Shown one piece after another: positions 1-7,879 of a stretch of 36,459 nucleotides of DNA (position 1 is its first letter; each line of letters starts with the position of its first letter). Below the pieces are notes generated by a model. It was not told the DNA's origin. It saw only the letters and a list, made by a program, of their open reading frames with translations, and did not search any database. The stretch covers positions 1 through 36,459 of the forward strand of contig DIWI01000001.1 in the NCBI GenBank assembly GCA_002428415.1, read 5' to 3'. Source of the DNA: Clostridiaceae bacterium UBA6110 (GTDB lineage: Bacteria; Bacillota; Clostridia; Clostridiales; Clostridiaceae). The position numbers and the translations under genes are program-made.

Positions 1-10
1 TGCTTTAGGC

Positions 11-53
11 TGTCAACTGATTTTGGAACAATTTTAGTCAACTTTTTGGGACC
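11..53. mobile_element. Possible IS21-type terminal repeats (remnant or edge of an element)
   Basis: Two imperfect direct repeats of the form GTCAACT...TTTTGG(A/G)AC(C/A) lie 25 bases apart (about 11-29 and 36-53), the first beginning with TG. Short tandem repeats at a terminus that begins with TG are typical of IS21-family insertion sequences. No transposase ORF of useful length is visible in the window, and the other end would lie outside it or be lost. This rests on pattern only, so confidence is low. Confidence 0.25.
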
Positions 54-312
54 AGTACTTGCGATAGCCCAATACCGAGGCTTCCATTCATTAATATTGC
101 TATCTTAATCATCCATGTATTTACTATTCGAGATTGATCAGCTAATTCACCGATGCCTGAAGCTTGAAAAAACGCCAATATCTGCTATCGTTTTCAGTTT
201 TCTCAGGCAAGAAACTTCCTATAATAAGTAACTGCAATTATGAAGAACTTTCATCTGTAAAATCACAGCAAGAAGAGGGTATCTGATTTTAGCCCATCTG
301 GATATAAATGTA
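54..312. other. Intergenic stretch, no gene seen
   Basis: No open frame longer than about 50 codons with a plausible start is present in either direction. Short frames on the minus strand between about 60 and 180 are interrupted by stops and could be decayed transposase or other coding sequence, but I cannot assign them. Nothing resembling a structured RNA was recognised. Confidence 0.5.
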
Positions 313-350
313 CGACGGCTATGTCAAATATTCTATAGACATAGCCGTCG
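313..350 (-). terminator. Hairpin at the end of the tatC operon
   Basis: A perfect 13-bp inverted repeat (CGACGGCTATGTC / GACATAGCCGTCG, 313-325 and 338-350) with a 12-base loop sits just after the tatC stop codon. The run of U expected on the minus-strand transcript is weak (GUACAUUUAU), so it may act mainly as a 3' end stabiliser or an inefficient terminator. Confidence 0.55.
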
Positions 351-356
351 CTTCAA

Positions 357-1133
357 TTATAGATTGTCTGAAAGTCTCTTGTTTCTGCTCTTTTCTGCGA
401 CTCTAGCAAACAATATGCCGATTTCAAACAGTATAAGCATGGGAATAGCCATCAGAAGCTGTGAAACAACATCAGGCGGTGTCAGGAAGGCCGCAACGGT
501 TAGTATGATTATCAGGATATGCTTCCTGAACTTGACTACCGTCTTTACCTTAAGTATTCCAAACAGACTGAGCAGCAGCATTACAATAGGGAGTTCAAAT
601 ACAAGCCCGAATGAAAGCAGCATATTGGTTGCGAAGCTTAAATAGCTGCTGAAGCTTATGAACGATGAAATCCTGTCCATCTCGAATCCCGCAAGGAACT
701 TCAGTGTCATTGGCAGTATCACCATATAAGCAAATGCTATTCCTGAGACAAAGAACATTGCACCGACAAAAAGCGAAAGGAGAAGGTATCTCTTTTCCTT
801 TACTACAAGACCTGGCTTTACAAACATCCAGATTTGCATGATGATGAGCGGTGAGGCAACAATGACTCCGCCGAGGAAAGCTATACGTATCTGAGAAATA
901 AGAAGCTCTTCAGGAGCAATAGCGACAAATTCCATTCCTGGAGCTTTGTTGAGCATGTCCGTTATCAGCGCTTCAACATGGTAATAACAGAATCCGGCTC
1001 CAGCTAGAAAAAAGAATGCTGAATAGATGAGCCTTCTCCTAAGTTCACCGAGATGACCTATCAGTGTCATCTTTCTCTCTTTCTTCTTTGCCTTCTTCAG
1101 ATCCTTTTCAAGATCCTCAATTCTTGCTCTCAT
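357..1133 (-). CDS. tatC: Sec-independent protein translocase subunit TatC
   Basis: TatC is the multi-spanning inner-membrane receptor of the twin-arginine pathway that recognises RR signal peptides and moves folded, cofactor-loaded proteins. The 258-residue product has six hydrophobic segments, the N-terminal GHLGELRRRL motif (residues 26-35), VKPGL and the FELP motif typical of the family. A lysine-rich 21-residue extension precedes the usual start; the alternative ATG at 1070 would give the canonical N terminus but has a poorer ribosome binding site. The start overlaps the end of tatA by 17 bases, which suggests translational coupling. Together with tatA it makes a minimal TatAC system. 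The only clear RR signal in this window is on YdhY at the head of the same operon, so that protein is the probable cargo. Confidence 0.95.
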   Translation of the reverse strand: MRARIEDLEKDLKKAKKKERKMTLIGHLGELRRRLIYSAFFFLAGAGFCYYHVEALITDMLNKAPGMEFVAIAPEELLISQIRIAFLGGVIVASPLIIMQIWMFVKPGLVVKEKRYLLLSLFVGAMFFVSGIAFAYMVILPMTLKFLAGFEMDRISSFISFSSYLSFATNMLLSFGLVFELPIVMLLLSLFGILKVKTVVKFRKHILIIILTVAAFLTPPDVVSQLLMAIPMLILFEIGILFARVAEKSRNKRLSDNL

Positions 1134-1302
1134 CGTTAAGGTCTACCTTGATATCCTCCGAGACTTTGTTGGCCTGAGCCTTGAACTCGTTGATAGCCTT
1201 TCCGACAGATTTTCCTATTTCAGGAAGTTTCGATGGTCCAAATACCACTAAAGCAATGGCAAGTATGAGTATCAGCTCCGGTGCTCCTAATCTGCTAAAC
1301 AT
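1117..1302 (-). CDS. tatA: Twin-arginine translocase subunit TatA
   Basis: This 61-residue protein has one N-terminal transmembrane helix (about residues 7-22), the FGPSKLPEIG hinge motif and an amphipathic, charged C-terminal region, which is the exact plan of TatA/TatE proteins. In Gram-positive bacteria a single TatA combined with TatC forms the export pore. The start has an AAGGAG site at good spacing and overlaps the 3' end of fdhD by 16 bases; its own end overlaps tatC. The nested overlaps indicate one tightly coupled transcript. Confidence 0.95.
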   Translation of the reverse strand: MFSRLGAPELILILAIALVVFGPSKLPEIGKSVGKAINEFKAQANKVSEDIKVDLNDESKN

Positions 1303-2027
1303 ATTTTTTTCTCCTTATCAATTATTCTTTCGTCCTGGGTATAGACCGTAAGATCCTTCCCCATGCATCTTCCAACTAATGTTATTCTGCACTTCTGTGC
1401 GATGTCAACTGCTAGCTTGGTCGGATTGCTCATCGAGCATAAAATCGGAACTCCTGCATTCATGGCCTTAAAAACCATGTCTGCTGATATCCTGCCTGTT
1501 GTAACAATCATCGATGCCTTCAAATCAACATTTTCCTGCATAGCTCTGCCGACTACCTTGTCATGTGAATTATGTCTTCCCACATCTTCCCTGGTAACGA
1601 AGAAGTCCTCTGAAACAAGCGCAGAAGCATGAATCCCTCCATGGCGTATGTATTTTGCCGATTCCTTTACCATCCTTTTTACAGCCTGTCTTATCTCAAG
1701 AATGGTCACTGTGTGGTCAGAATTAAGACTCTCCAGGCCGTCAATGGCATCAGCATAGTCAAATCCCTGGCTGCAGGCAGTCGTAATTATTTCACTGAAC
1801 TTCGGACGCCTTTTCAATGACTCCCGAAGATTAACGTATACCTCCCTCTCAGCATTGCAGACACTGATTTTAGATATGTCTGTCATGCCCTCTACAGAAC
1901 CGGTATCAAGGAGATACCCCAGCGCAAGATCCTTCAGGTCCTCAGGGGTACACATCAAGGTCGCAGCAACATCTCCGTTCACATATATCGATACCGGAAC
2001 TTCATCAGATAGATTTAAGTCGTTCAT
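1287..2027 (-). CDS. fdhD: FdhD-family molybdenum/tungsten cofactor sulfurtransferase
   Basis: FdhD takes sulfur from a cysteine desulfurase and passes it to the bis-pterin Mo/W cofactor before insertion into formate-dehydrogenase-like enzymes. The 246-residue protein has the family core, including the GRISADMVFKAMNAGVPI region and the SNPTKLAVDIA motif. E. coli FdhD carries two cysteines as CxxC on a flexible loop. Here the equivalent region reads TTACSQGFD, leaving only Cys85. No formate dehydrogenase is near; the gene sits between a ydhW-like gene and tatA in an operon whose metalloenzyme is YdhV-like. I infer that it serves that enzyme. A GGGAGGGAC site precedes the ATG. Confidence 0.93.
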   Translation of the reverse strand: MNDLNLSDEVPVSIYVNGDVAATLMCTPEDLKDLALGYLLDTGSVEGMTDISKISVCNAEREVYVNLRESLKRRPKFSEIITTACSQGFDYADAIDGLESLNSDHTVTILEIRQAVKRMVKESAKYIRHGGIHASALVSEDFFVTREDVGRHNSHDKVVGRAMQENVDLKASMIVTTGRISADMVFKAMNAGVPILCSMSNPTKLAVDIAQKCRITLVGRCMGKDLTVYTQDERIIDKEKKICLAD

Positions 2028-2040
2028 CTAAAGTCCCTCC

Positions 2041-2604
2041 CTACGGTATTTCGTACTGAAGCACCTCGTACCACTCAGCAAGCTTAGTTGCATAAAATTT
2101 GGTCATGTGCTGTTCTGAATATATGAATCGGGTGCCATTCGACGCTTCGGTGAATTTCAGGTCCTTGTAGTCGCTCTCTTCCCCGATGCTGTCAAGCAGC
2201 TCTCCAAGCTCCTCAAGGCTTATGTTGTAAGGCTTTTTTGTAAACAGGTCAGCTCTCGTCGGCCTTGGATACTTCTGTGATTCATACCTTACCGTTTCTG
2301 CTATGAGCTTCAAAAGGTCCTTGTTCTTAAGCCCCATCAGTATCTCTACATACCTGTCTGTCATTTCGCTGGCGGAATACAGATATTCATTCCCCTCCGA
2401 ATCCATTACCCTTTTAAGCTCAATGAATTCAGGAAAATCAAGCATTCTCGCAAGGAGAGGTTCAACCTCTCCTTCCTCGATGCCAGCGGTTTCCGCAAGA
2501 CTGATCTTCTCTACCAGATTTCCTTTTATTGATTCTTTTCTGATGAATATGACAGCTTCCTTGAGCTTAAGCATATCATCAAAAATTAAATTATCATTTC
2601 CCAT
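2041..2604 (-). CDS. ydhW: YdhW-like protein of the YdhV oxidoreductase operon
   Basis: The product is a soluble 187-residue protein without signal peptide or membrane segment. It contains a conserved-looking block with YPRPT (about residues 111-115) and a C-terminal SNG...YS...LAEWYEV pattern, which I associate with E. coli YdhW, a protein of unknown role encoded beside ydhV. Position supports this: it follows the ydhV-like gene by 11 bases and precedes fdhD. The N-terminal half looks helical and could be a winged-helix or chaperone fold. I infer a role in maturation or assembly of the YdhV-like enzyme. The family assignment comes from memory of the operon and motifs, so it is moderate only. 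Confidence 0.6.
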   Translation of the reverse strand: MGNDNLIFDDMLKLKEAVIFIRKESIKGNLVEKISLAETAGIEEGEVEPLLARMLDFPEFIELKRVMDSEGNEYLYSASEMTDRYVEILMGLKNKDLLKLIAETVRYESQKYPRPTRADLFTKKPYNISLEELGELLDSIGEESDYKDLKFTEASNGTRFIYSEQHMTKFYATKLAEWYEVLQYEIP

Positions 2605-2615
2605 TGTTTACCTCA

Positions 2616-4721
2616 TTATGGAAGGAGGTTCAGGCTCCCCAGTTCATCAGCAACATCCTTGAGTCCAAGCCTTTCCAGCGTCGCCCTTGTCGGAGTTCCC
2701 AGCTTCTCATCCCAGCCCATTTCCTTGTAGAACATTGTGAGCGCGAGCTGCATGTCATCCCTGTCCATCTTTATGGTACCCTTTGTGAATGGCGCAACTC
2801 CAGGATCAGCATCATATACCCAGTCCATCATTACATCATGAGTTGCTCTCATATCCATGGTGTTCATGCATTTTACAGTGAGAGCCCTGTGCAGTGTCAT
2901 GATCCTCTCACCTGCCAGGTCAAGTTCAGCCTCAGTTATCTCCTTGCCCGTAACCATCGACATGAACTTGGCTTCAAGAGCTGTGTCACCCCTGTAGTTT
3001 CTTGACTTTGTCGGTGATACGGTCATAGGCCACATCCAGTTGCAAAGTGTCAGTGCGTCATGTATGCAGTTTCTTGCAAGAGACCACTTGGCGAACTTTG
3101 CCTTGTACTCGTTCATTGGCTTGTAATCCATTGGAGCATCAAGTGCGTCAGGCGATCCAAACACTTCACCTGCGATTTCCTTCAGTGTCTCTATCGGAAG
3201 TCCCGATCCAATAAGATTCATATGTGTATGCGACTGGGAGTCCCTGTTGAACATGCATGATATGAGGGCTCCAACCTGTCCGCCAGCTTCATTGGAGTGA
3301 TGCTTCGGATAGCCAAGCGGCGACCAGATTCCATATGCAGCTCCATTCCAGAAGTCCTGACCATAGTTCCATCTCTCGGCTATCCAGTAGGTTCCAAGTC
3401 CCAGGTTGGAGAACTCCCCTTCCTTGAAGGCTATTCTTCTGTAGAAATCCTTTAGGAATGCAGGGTCTCCATTTTCCAGAAGATCCCATGGTATCGAGTC
3501 ATATTCTTCCTTTGGCAAAACATTCTTGAGTATCCCATGCTCGTAGGCATACTTGAAGTCCTTACCTATAAGGCCATAGTTGCACCATACACCATAGTCA
3601 TCGGCAAGCTGTGCACCAAGAGTCCTTGTGATCATGTTCGCATCGCCTTCCTCGAACTGGTCCTTGACTCCTTTTATCATTACTCCTGCAGGTGAATGGA
3701 ATCCCATGCATGTATTGGCAACATTTGGAGATACTCCATATGTGGCAAGCTTTGGAATAGTAAGCTGTGAATGGCACCTTATCGGACAGCTCTGACATCC
3801 GCCCATCCTGACAGTATACTTCTCAGCGACAGGTCCAAGGTCAAAAACAGACTTCATTGTCCTGTAACCGACCTTATTGACTTCTCCTGCTGCACATTCT
3901 CCGGTTTCAACTGCAGGGTCTGCAGCTCCCCATGATAGTCCTGCCTTTGCTGTCCATCTTGAGCCCTGGCTGTGGTATTCGGCCCACGGCTGAGGAGTGC
4001 TCGGAACAACATGCTGATTGTTCGCACCGATGATATCTGCCATCATGTACCTGTTAAGTTCCACGAAGTCAGCACCCTTGCCTGCAATAGCAACAGATCC
4101 TGTACCCTTTACCGCAACAGCCTTGAGAAGCTTTGAGCCAAGTACTCCGCCATGTCCGCCTGCTGAGTGGGATGTGCCGTTCATGATTACGGACAGGTTT
4201 ACGAGATTTTCTCCCGCCTGGCCGATAGCCGCAATCGAAGCCTCTTTGCCGATTTCACCTGCAAGTATCGCTGTTGATTCGAATATACCTTTACCCCATA
4301 CGTGTCTTGCATCCTCAATCGTTACCTTGTCATCCTCAATCCTGAGCCAAACCGGCTTTGGAGATTTTCCCTCGATGACTATAGCATCGTATCCAGCATA
4401 TTTCATAACTGCTGCGAAGTTTCCGCCCATGTGCGAATCCGAAACCGCATTGTTTGGATTCGAAGGCAGAAGAGATGTGATGTTGGTTCTGGAGCTGCAT
4501 GGAACACCGCTTCCTGTTAGAGGTCCTACGGCGAAAACAACCTTGTTGGCCTCATCAAATGCTTTGGTTCCCTGAGGAACTTCATCGAACATGACCTTGT
4601 AGCCTATGCCCATACCGCCTATTAACGATTCATATTCCTTTGTTTCAGTTACTGAGATATTAGCTGTAGTAAGGTTTACCCTAAGTATCTTACCAGCCCA
4701 TCCAAACGATTTATCAGCCAT
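2616..4721 (-). CDS. ydhV: Aldehyde ferredoxin oxidoreductase family enzyme, YdhV type
   Basis: This is a member of the tungsten/molybdenum bis-pterin AOR family and is very similar along its length to E. coli YdhV (about 700 residues), reported to carry a bis-molybdopterin cofactor. It has the N-terminal WAGKILRVNL block, GQAGEN, the Fe-S motif CQSCPIRC (Cys309, 312, 316) and the fourth ligand Cys560 in LTLCNWMWP. No Tat signal is present, so it is cytoplasmic unless carried by a partner. Two ATGs compete. The upstream one (4727) abuts GGAGGAGG with no spacer, whereas 4721 has a 6-base spacer and gives the YdhV-like N terminus, so 4721 is chosen (701 residues). The YdhY-like Fe-S gene is immediately upstream. 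The physiological substrate is not known. Confidence 0.93.
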   Translation of the reverse strand: MADKSFGWAGKILRVNLTTANISVTETKEYESLIGGMGIGYKVMFDEVPQGTKAFDEANKVVFAVGPLTGSGVPCSSRTNITSLLPSNPNNAVSDSHMGGNFAAVMKYAGYDAIVIEGKSPKPVWLRIEDDKVTIEDARHVWGKGIFESTAILAGEIGKEASIAAIGQAGENLVNLSVIMNGTSHSAGGHGGVLGSKLLKAVAVKGTGSVAIAGKGADFVELNRYMMADIIGANNQHVVPSTPQPWAEYHSQGSRWTAKAGLSWGAADPAVETGECAAGEVNKVGYRTMKSVFDLGPVAEKYTVRMGGCQSCPIRCHSQLTIPKLATYGVSPNVANTCMGFHSPAGVMIKGVKDQFEEGDANMITRTLGAQLADDYGVWCNYGLIGKDFKYAYEHGILKNVLPKEEYDSIPWDLLENGDPAFLKDFYRRIAFKEGEFSNLGLGTYWIAERWNYGQDFWNGAAYGIWSPLGYPKHHSNEAGGQVGALISCMFNRDSQSHTHMNLIGSGLPIETLKEIAGEVFGSPDALDAPMDYKPMNEYKAKFAKWSLARNCIHDALTLCNWMWPMTVSPTKSRNYRGDTALEAKFMSMVTGKEITEAELDLAGERIMTLHRALTVKCMNTMDMRATHDVMMDWVYDADPGVAPFTKGTIKMDRDDMQLALTMFYKEMGWDEKLGTPTRATLERLGLKDVADELGSLNLLP

Positions 4722-4736
4722 TGCCATCCTCCTCCA

Positions 4737-5390
4737 TTAACCTAAAAGCATTCCATGTCTGTCCATTGCAACCTTGATGTCTTCCCATGGGATTACAGAT
4801 AGCGCGCCTGTAGGGCATGCCTTTGCGCACTCTCCGCAGGTTATGCACTTTGAAGACTTCTTCGTTTCGGCATCAACATTTGGCATATGCCATGGGCATG
4901 CCTGAACACAGGTTCCGCAGCCAATACAAAGCTCCTTGTTCACAGTCCTTGCGTTTCCGTTGTTCTTGTCAGCAAATATGGCCCCGACAGGACATGCATT
5001 GCCGCAGAACGGCTCTCTGCATTGTTTGCAGGTAGAAGGCGACATCAGAAGGTTTCCATATTGTCCATCAGCACTTGCAAAGTTGATTTTCGGGCCTTCT
5101 TTTCCGAAATTGTAGTTCTTGCTGACATTTATCCTTGATATGAATGGCTGAATCTTGCCTTCATTCATGGCTGTACATGTGATTTCACACCTCTGGCAGC
5201 CTGTGCATTTCGACCTGTCTGCAACCAGCAGACCCTCAGCTATAGGAAATGCGGAAACTTCCTTGGTATCGCATCCGAAAAGGCTGAGTATTGACAAGGA
5301 TACTACCGCACCACCGATTCCTTTTCCTGTGAGCTTCAGAAAATCTCTTCTGGTTTGCTCCTTGTTGAAAAAGCTTTTCTTTTCTTCCAT
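4737..5390 (-). CDS. ydhY: Tat-exported ferredoxin-like electron-transfer protein, YdhY type
   Basis: This 217-residue protein carries four cysteine clusters of [4Fe-4S] type (CTGCQRCEITC, CKQCREPFCGNAC, CIGCGTCVQAC and CITCGECAKAC), the arrangement of DmsB/YdhY electron-transfer subunits. The N terminus has a textbook twin-arginine motif, TRRDFLK (residues 13-19), then a hydrophobic stretch ending in LFGC. The whole resembles E. coli YdhY, including the LSLxGC ending, so lipid anchoring is possible. It is the first gene of the operon and presumably wires the YdhV-like enzyme to the membrane, but no YdhU-type cytochrome b gene is present here. The start has a GGGAGGG site at good distance. 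Confidence 0.92.
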   Translation of the reverse strand: MEEKKSFFNKEQTRRDFLKLTGKGIGGAVVSLSILSLFGCDTKEVSAFPIAEGLLVADRSKCTGCQRCEITCTAMNEGKIQPFISRINVSKNYNFGKEGPKINFASADGQYGNLLMSPSTCKQCREPFCGNACPVGAIFADKNNGNARTVNKELCIGCGTCVQACPWHMPNVDAETKKSSKCITCGECAKACPTGALSVIPWEDIKVAMDRHGMLLG

Positions 5391-5422
5391 TGATTTCCCT
5401 CCCGTTAAGTAATAATTTAACT

Positions 5423-5453
5423 ATTATTTCGAGCCTGGTTATATTGTTGTCAA
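5423..5453 (-). promoter_or_regulatory. Candidate promoter of the ydhY-tatC operon
   Basis: On the minus strand a perfect TTGACA (5448-5453) is followed after 19 bases by AATAAT (5423-5428, five of six matches to the -10 consensus), about 33 bases upstream of the ydhY start. The spacer is two bases longer than ideal. No clear FNR-type dyad was recognised nearby. Confidence 0.4.
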
Positions 5454-5670
5454 TTACAGGCGCAAAATATGCATAAATCACAGTGCAAAATACTACTTTA
5501 TACAATATGTTGCAATCATATCCGTTTAAATTGGAACAAATCGTCATAATATAATGCGAAGCAGAAAAATAACATGCTTTAATAGTACCATTTCATTACA
5601 TATTTATAAATAATGTTAGAAAAATATTTAACAAATTAAAGAGAAAATCCCATTTCGGAACAATTTGCAA
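5454..5670. other. AT-rich intergenic region upstream of ydhY
   Basis: The 341-base gap between ydhY and gdhA is strongly AT-rich. It holds the ydhY promoter candidate on one side and the gdhA terminator on the other. The middle shows no ORF worth calling and no recognisable RNA or operator. Confidence 0.5.
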
Positions 5671-5706
5671 ACAAACAAAAGCAGCTTTTAAGCTGCTTTT
5701 GTTTGT
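5671..5706 (-). terminator. Rho-independent terminator of gdhA
   Basis: A 15-bp perfect inverted repeat (5671-5685 / 5692-5706) with a six-base loop lies 25 bases after the gdhA stop. On the minus strand the stem AAAGCAGC/GCTGCTTT runs into TTTTGTTTGTTTG, a good U-rich tail. Confidence 0.85.
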
Positions 5707-5731
5707 TTGGATATCTATTTATATATATTTT

Positions 5732-7075
5732 CTATATTCCCTGATATACCATTGCGTCTGCAACCTTTACGAAGCCGGCGATGTTTGCACCCATTACAAG
5801 GTTATCCTTGTCGCCATACTCTTCGGCCATCTTGCTTGCATTCTCGTAAATCCTCTTCATTATGCCCTTGAGCATGTTGTCGACTTCACTCTTTTCCCAG
5901 TACATCCTCATTGAGTTCTGAGACATTTCAAGTGCGGATACAGCCACGCCGCCAGCATTGGCTGCTTTTGCAGGTGCGAAAAGCACTTTTCTCTCCCTGT
6001 ATACATCCTGAGCCTCCAGAGTTGAAGGCATGTTGGCGCCTTCGCCGACAAGAATTACTCCGTTGTCCGCAATCTTAATTGCCTCGTCCTTGTTGATTTC
6101 ATTCTGTGTTGCGCAAGGCAATACGATATCGCACTTGACATCCCAGATGTTCCTTGAGCCCTCACGATATTCGCCTCTGCCTGTCCTTGAAGGATATTCG
6201 CTTATTCTCTTTCTTTCAACGTCTTTGATCTGCCTCAGCATTTCAAGGTCCACGCCGTTCTCGTCATATATGTAGCCGTTGCTGTCTGAGCATGCTACAG
6301 TCTTCACTCCAAACTCAGCAAGCTTCTCGATCGCGAAAAGAGCAACATTGCCTGAACCTGATACTACGGCTGTCTTACCTTTCATATCAATACCTCTGTG
6401 CTCAAGTATCTCCTTGACGAAATACACAAGACCGAAGCCTGTCGCTTCTGGCCTTCCAAGGCTTCCACCGTATACGATGCCCTTGCCTGTAAGCACGCCT
6501 GGCTCTGAAGATCCCATGATCTTCCTGTACTGTCCGTACATATATCCTATTTCTCTGCCGCCGACACCGATATCTCCAGCAGGAACATCTATGTCCTCGC
6601 CTATATGCCTGTATAGTTCAGTCATGAAGCTCTGGCAGAACCTCATTACCTCCATCTCACTCTTGCCTTTGGGATCAAAGTCGCTCCCGCCCTTGCCTCC
6701 ACCGATCGGAAGTCCGGTTAGTGAGTTCTTGAATATCTGCTCGAATCCAAGGAACTTTATGATGCTCAGGTTTACTGAAGGATGATATCTGAGTCCGCCC
6801 TTGTATGGTCCGATTGCGCTTGAGAACTGAACCCTGAAGCCTCTGTTTACCCTTACTTTGCCTGAATCATCAACCCATGGAACCGAGAATATTATCTGCC
6901 TGTCCGGCTCGATTATTCTTTCCAGTATGTTGTGCTCCATGTACTTGGGATGCTTTTCGATTACTGGTGTAAGTGAGTGAAGGACTTCAGTAGTTGCAGC
7001 TATGAATTCATCCTCTCCCCTGTTTTTGGTCCTTACCTTGTCAAGGACCTCCTCAATGTAGTCATGTGCGTTCAT
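5732..7075 (-). CDS. gdhA: NADP-type glutamate dehydrogenase, hexameric
   Basis: The enzyme interconverts 2-oxoglutarate plus ammonia and glutamate. At 447 residues it matches the small hexameric bacterial class. Visible motifs are YKGGLRYHPS (Lys92 in the substrate pocket), LPIGGGKGGSDFDPKGKS with catalytic Lys128, DIDVPAGDIGVGGRE and the Rossmann sequence VSGSGNVALFA. The ATG has a GGGGAG site six bases upstream. It is monocistronic, with its own terminator, and divergent from the cobalamin adenosyltransferase gene. A minus-strand TATACT box (7177-7182) is a possible -10, without a convincing -35. The coenzyme preference is inferred from overall similarity to the NADP class and not proven by the sequence. 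Confidence 0.96.
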   Translation of the reverse strand: MNAHDYIEEVLDKVRTKNRGEDEFIAATTEVLHSLTPVIEKHPKYMEHNILERIIEPDRQIIFSVPWVDDSGKVRVNRGFRVQFSSAIGPYKGGLRYHPSVNLSIIKFLGFEQIFKNSLTGLPIGGGKGGSDFDPKGKSEMEVMRFCQSFMTELYRHIGEDIDVPAGDIGVGGREIGYMYGQYRKIMGSSEPGVLTGKGIVYGGSLGRPEATGFGLVYFVKEILEHRGIDMKGKTAVVSGSGNVALFAIEKLAEFGVKTVACSDSNGYIYDENGVDLEMLRQIKDVERKRISEYPSRTGRGEYREGSRNIWDVKCDIVLPCATQNEINKDEAIKIADNGVILVGEGANMPSTLEAQDVYRERKVLFAPAKAANAGGVAVSALEMSQNSMRMYWEKSEVDNMLKGIMKRIYENASKMAEEYGDKDNLVMGANIAGFVKVADAMVYQGI

Positions 7076-7266
7076 GATGATCTCCCCTTCTCATTGGTTT
7101 TGCATTAATGATAAGTTGTTCCCTGTTTATTTGCATTTGTGTCATAATTGTTTCAAAAAGATTAACAATATTATTTAGTATACCATACTTTAGATGATGT
7201 AGAATTATCTTGACACCACTTGTGAAAAATTTTTTGAACGCAAATTTTTAGATATGGAGGACTGCA

Positions 7267-7827
7267 ATGGGAATTGTAACCAAGACTGGCGACAAAGGCA
7301 CCACAGGAACACTCGGAGGCGAAAGGGTACTCAAGTCATCATCGCTCATAGAGCTTAACGGACAGATAGATGAACTCAATTCATCCCTTGGATATCTTTG
7401 TTCCCTCATCGATGAAAGCGCTGATTTTGAAAGGAAAGCCGAGCTCACCGATTTTATCAGATACATCCAGAACGGACTTTACAACATGGGAAGCGAAATA
7501 TCATCAAAATATGAAGTCATGAGGTTCAACGAAAGTCATCCAAAGCTACTTGAAGAGAAGATAGACGAGCTGACATCACTTATGCCTGAACAGACTCATT
7601 TCATACTGTTTTCCGGAACTAGGCAGGCAACCTACACTCACATCACTAGGTCACTGGCCCGAAGGGTCGAAAGGCAATATGTGAGATATCTGCTCGAAGA
7701 GGAAGTGGAAACCTTTCCCCAAAGCTATATGTTCCTGAACAGGCTTTCAGATTACCTTTTCACTCTTGCCCGATACCTTAACCAGGAGCTTGGCGGTATT
7801 GAGATTACTGCAACCGCCTGGAAATAA
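7267..7827 (+). CDS. ATP:cob(I)alamin adenosyltransferase, PduO type
   Basis: The enzyme transfers the adenosyl group of ATP to cob(I)alamin to make coenzyme B12. The 186-residue product starts with TKTGDKGTTGTLGGERV, containing the ATP-binding TxTGDxGTT motif, followed by the family GQIDELNSSLG motif and the helix with THITRSLARRVERQ. This is the trimeric PduO/MMAB fold, not CobA or EutT. A GGAGG site lies six bases before the ATG. No B12-dependent enzyme or B12 biosynthesis gene is in the window. The neighbouring divergent gene is glutamate dehydrogenase, and a link to B12-dependent glutamate fermentation is only a guess. Confidence 0.93.
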   Translation: MGIVTKTGDKGTTGTLGGERVLKSSSLIELNGQIDELNSSLGYLCSLIDESADFERKAELTDFIRYIQNGLYNMGSEISSKYEVMRFNESHPKLLEEKIDELTSLMPEQTHFILFSGTRQATYTHITRSLARRVERQYVRYLLEEEVETFPQSYMFLNRLSDYLFTLARYLNQELGGIEITATAWK

Positions 7828-7830
7828 AAC

Positions 7831-7870
7831 GAGGAACGTCCAGCAGAAATGCTTGGCGTTCCTCTTTACT
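7831..7870. terminator. Bidirectional terminator between convergent genes
   Basis: The arms GAGGAACG and CGTTCCTC, with an inner CCAGCA/TGCTTGG extension and GAAA loop, form a stable hairpin between the convergent adenosyltransferase (ends 7827) and racemase (ends 7880) genes. T-rich sequence follows on the plus strand (TTTACTTT) and on the minus strand (GTTTTATTT). Confidence 0.8.
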
Positions 7871-7879
7871 TTCAGTAAT

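Noticed and set aside
4018..4575. A 185-codon plus-strand frame inside ydhV
   Set aside because: It is antisense to a strongly conserved region of the YdhV-like enzyme, with no start signal or domain.
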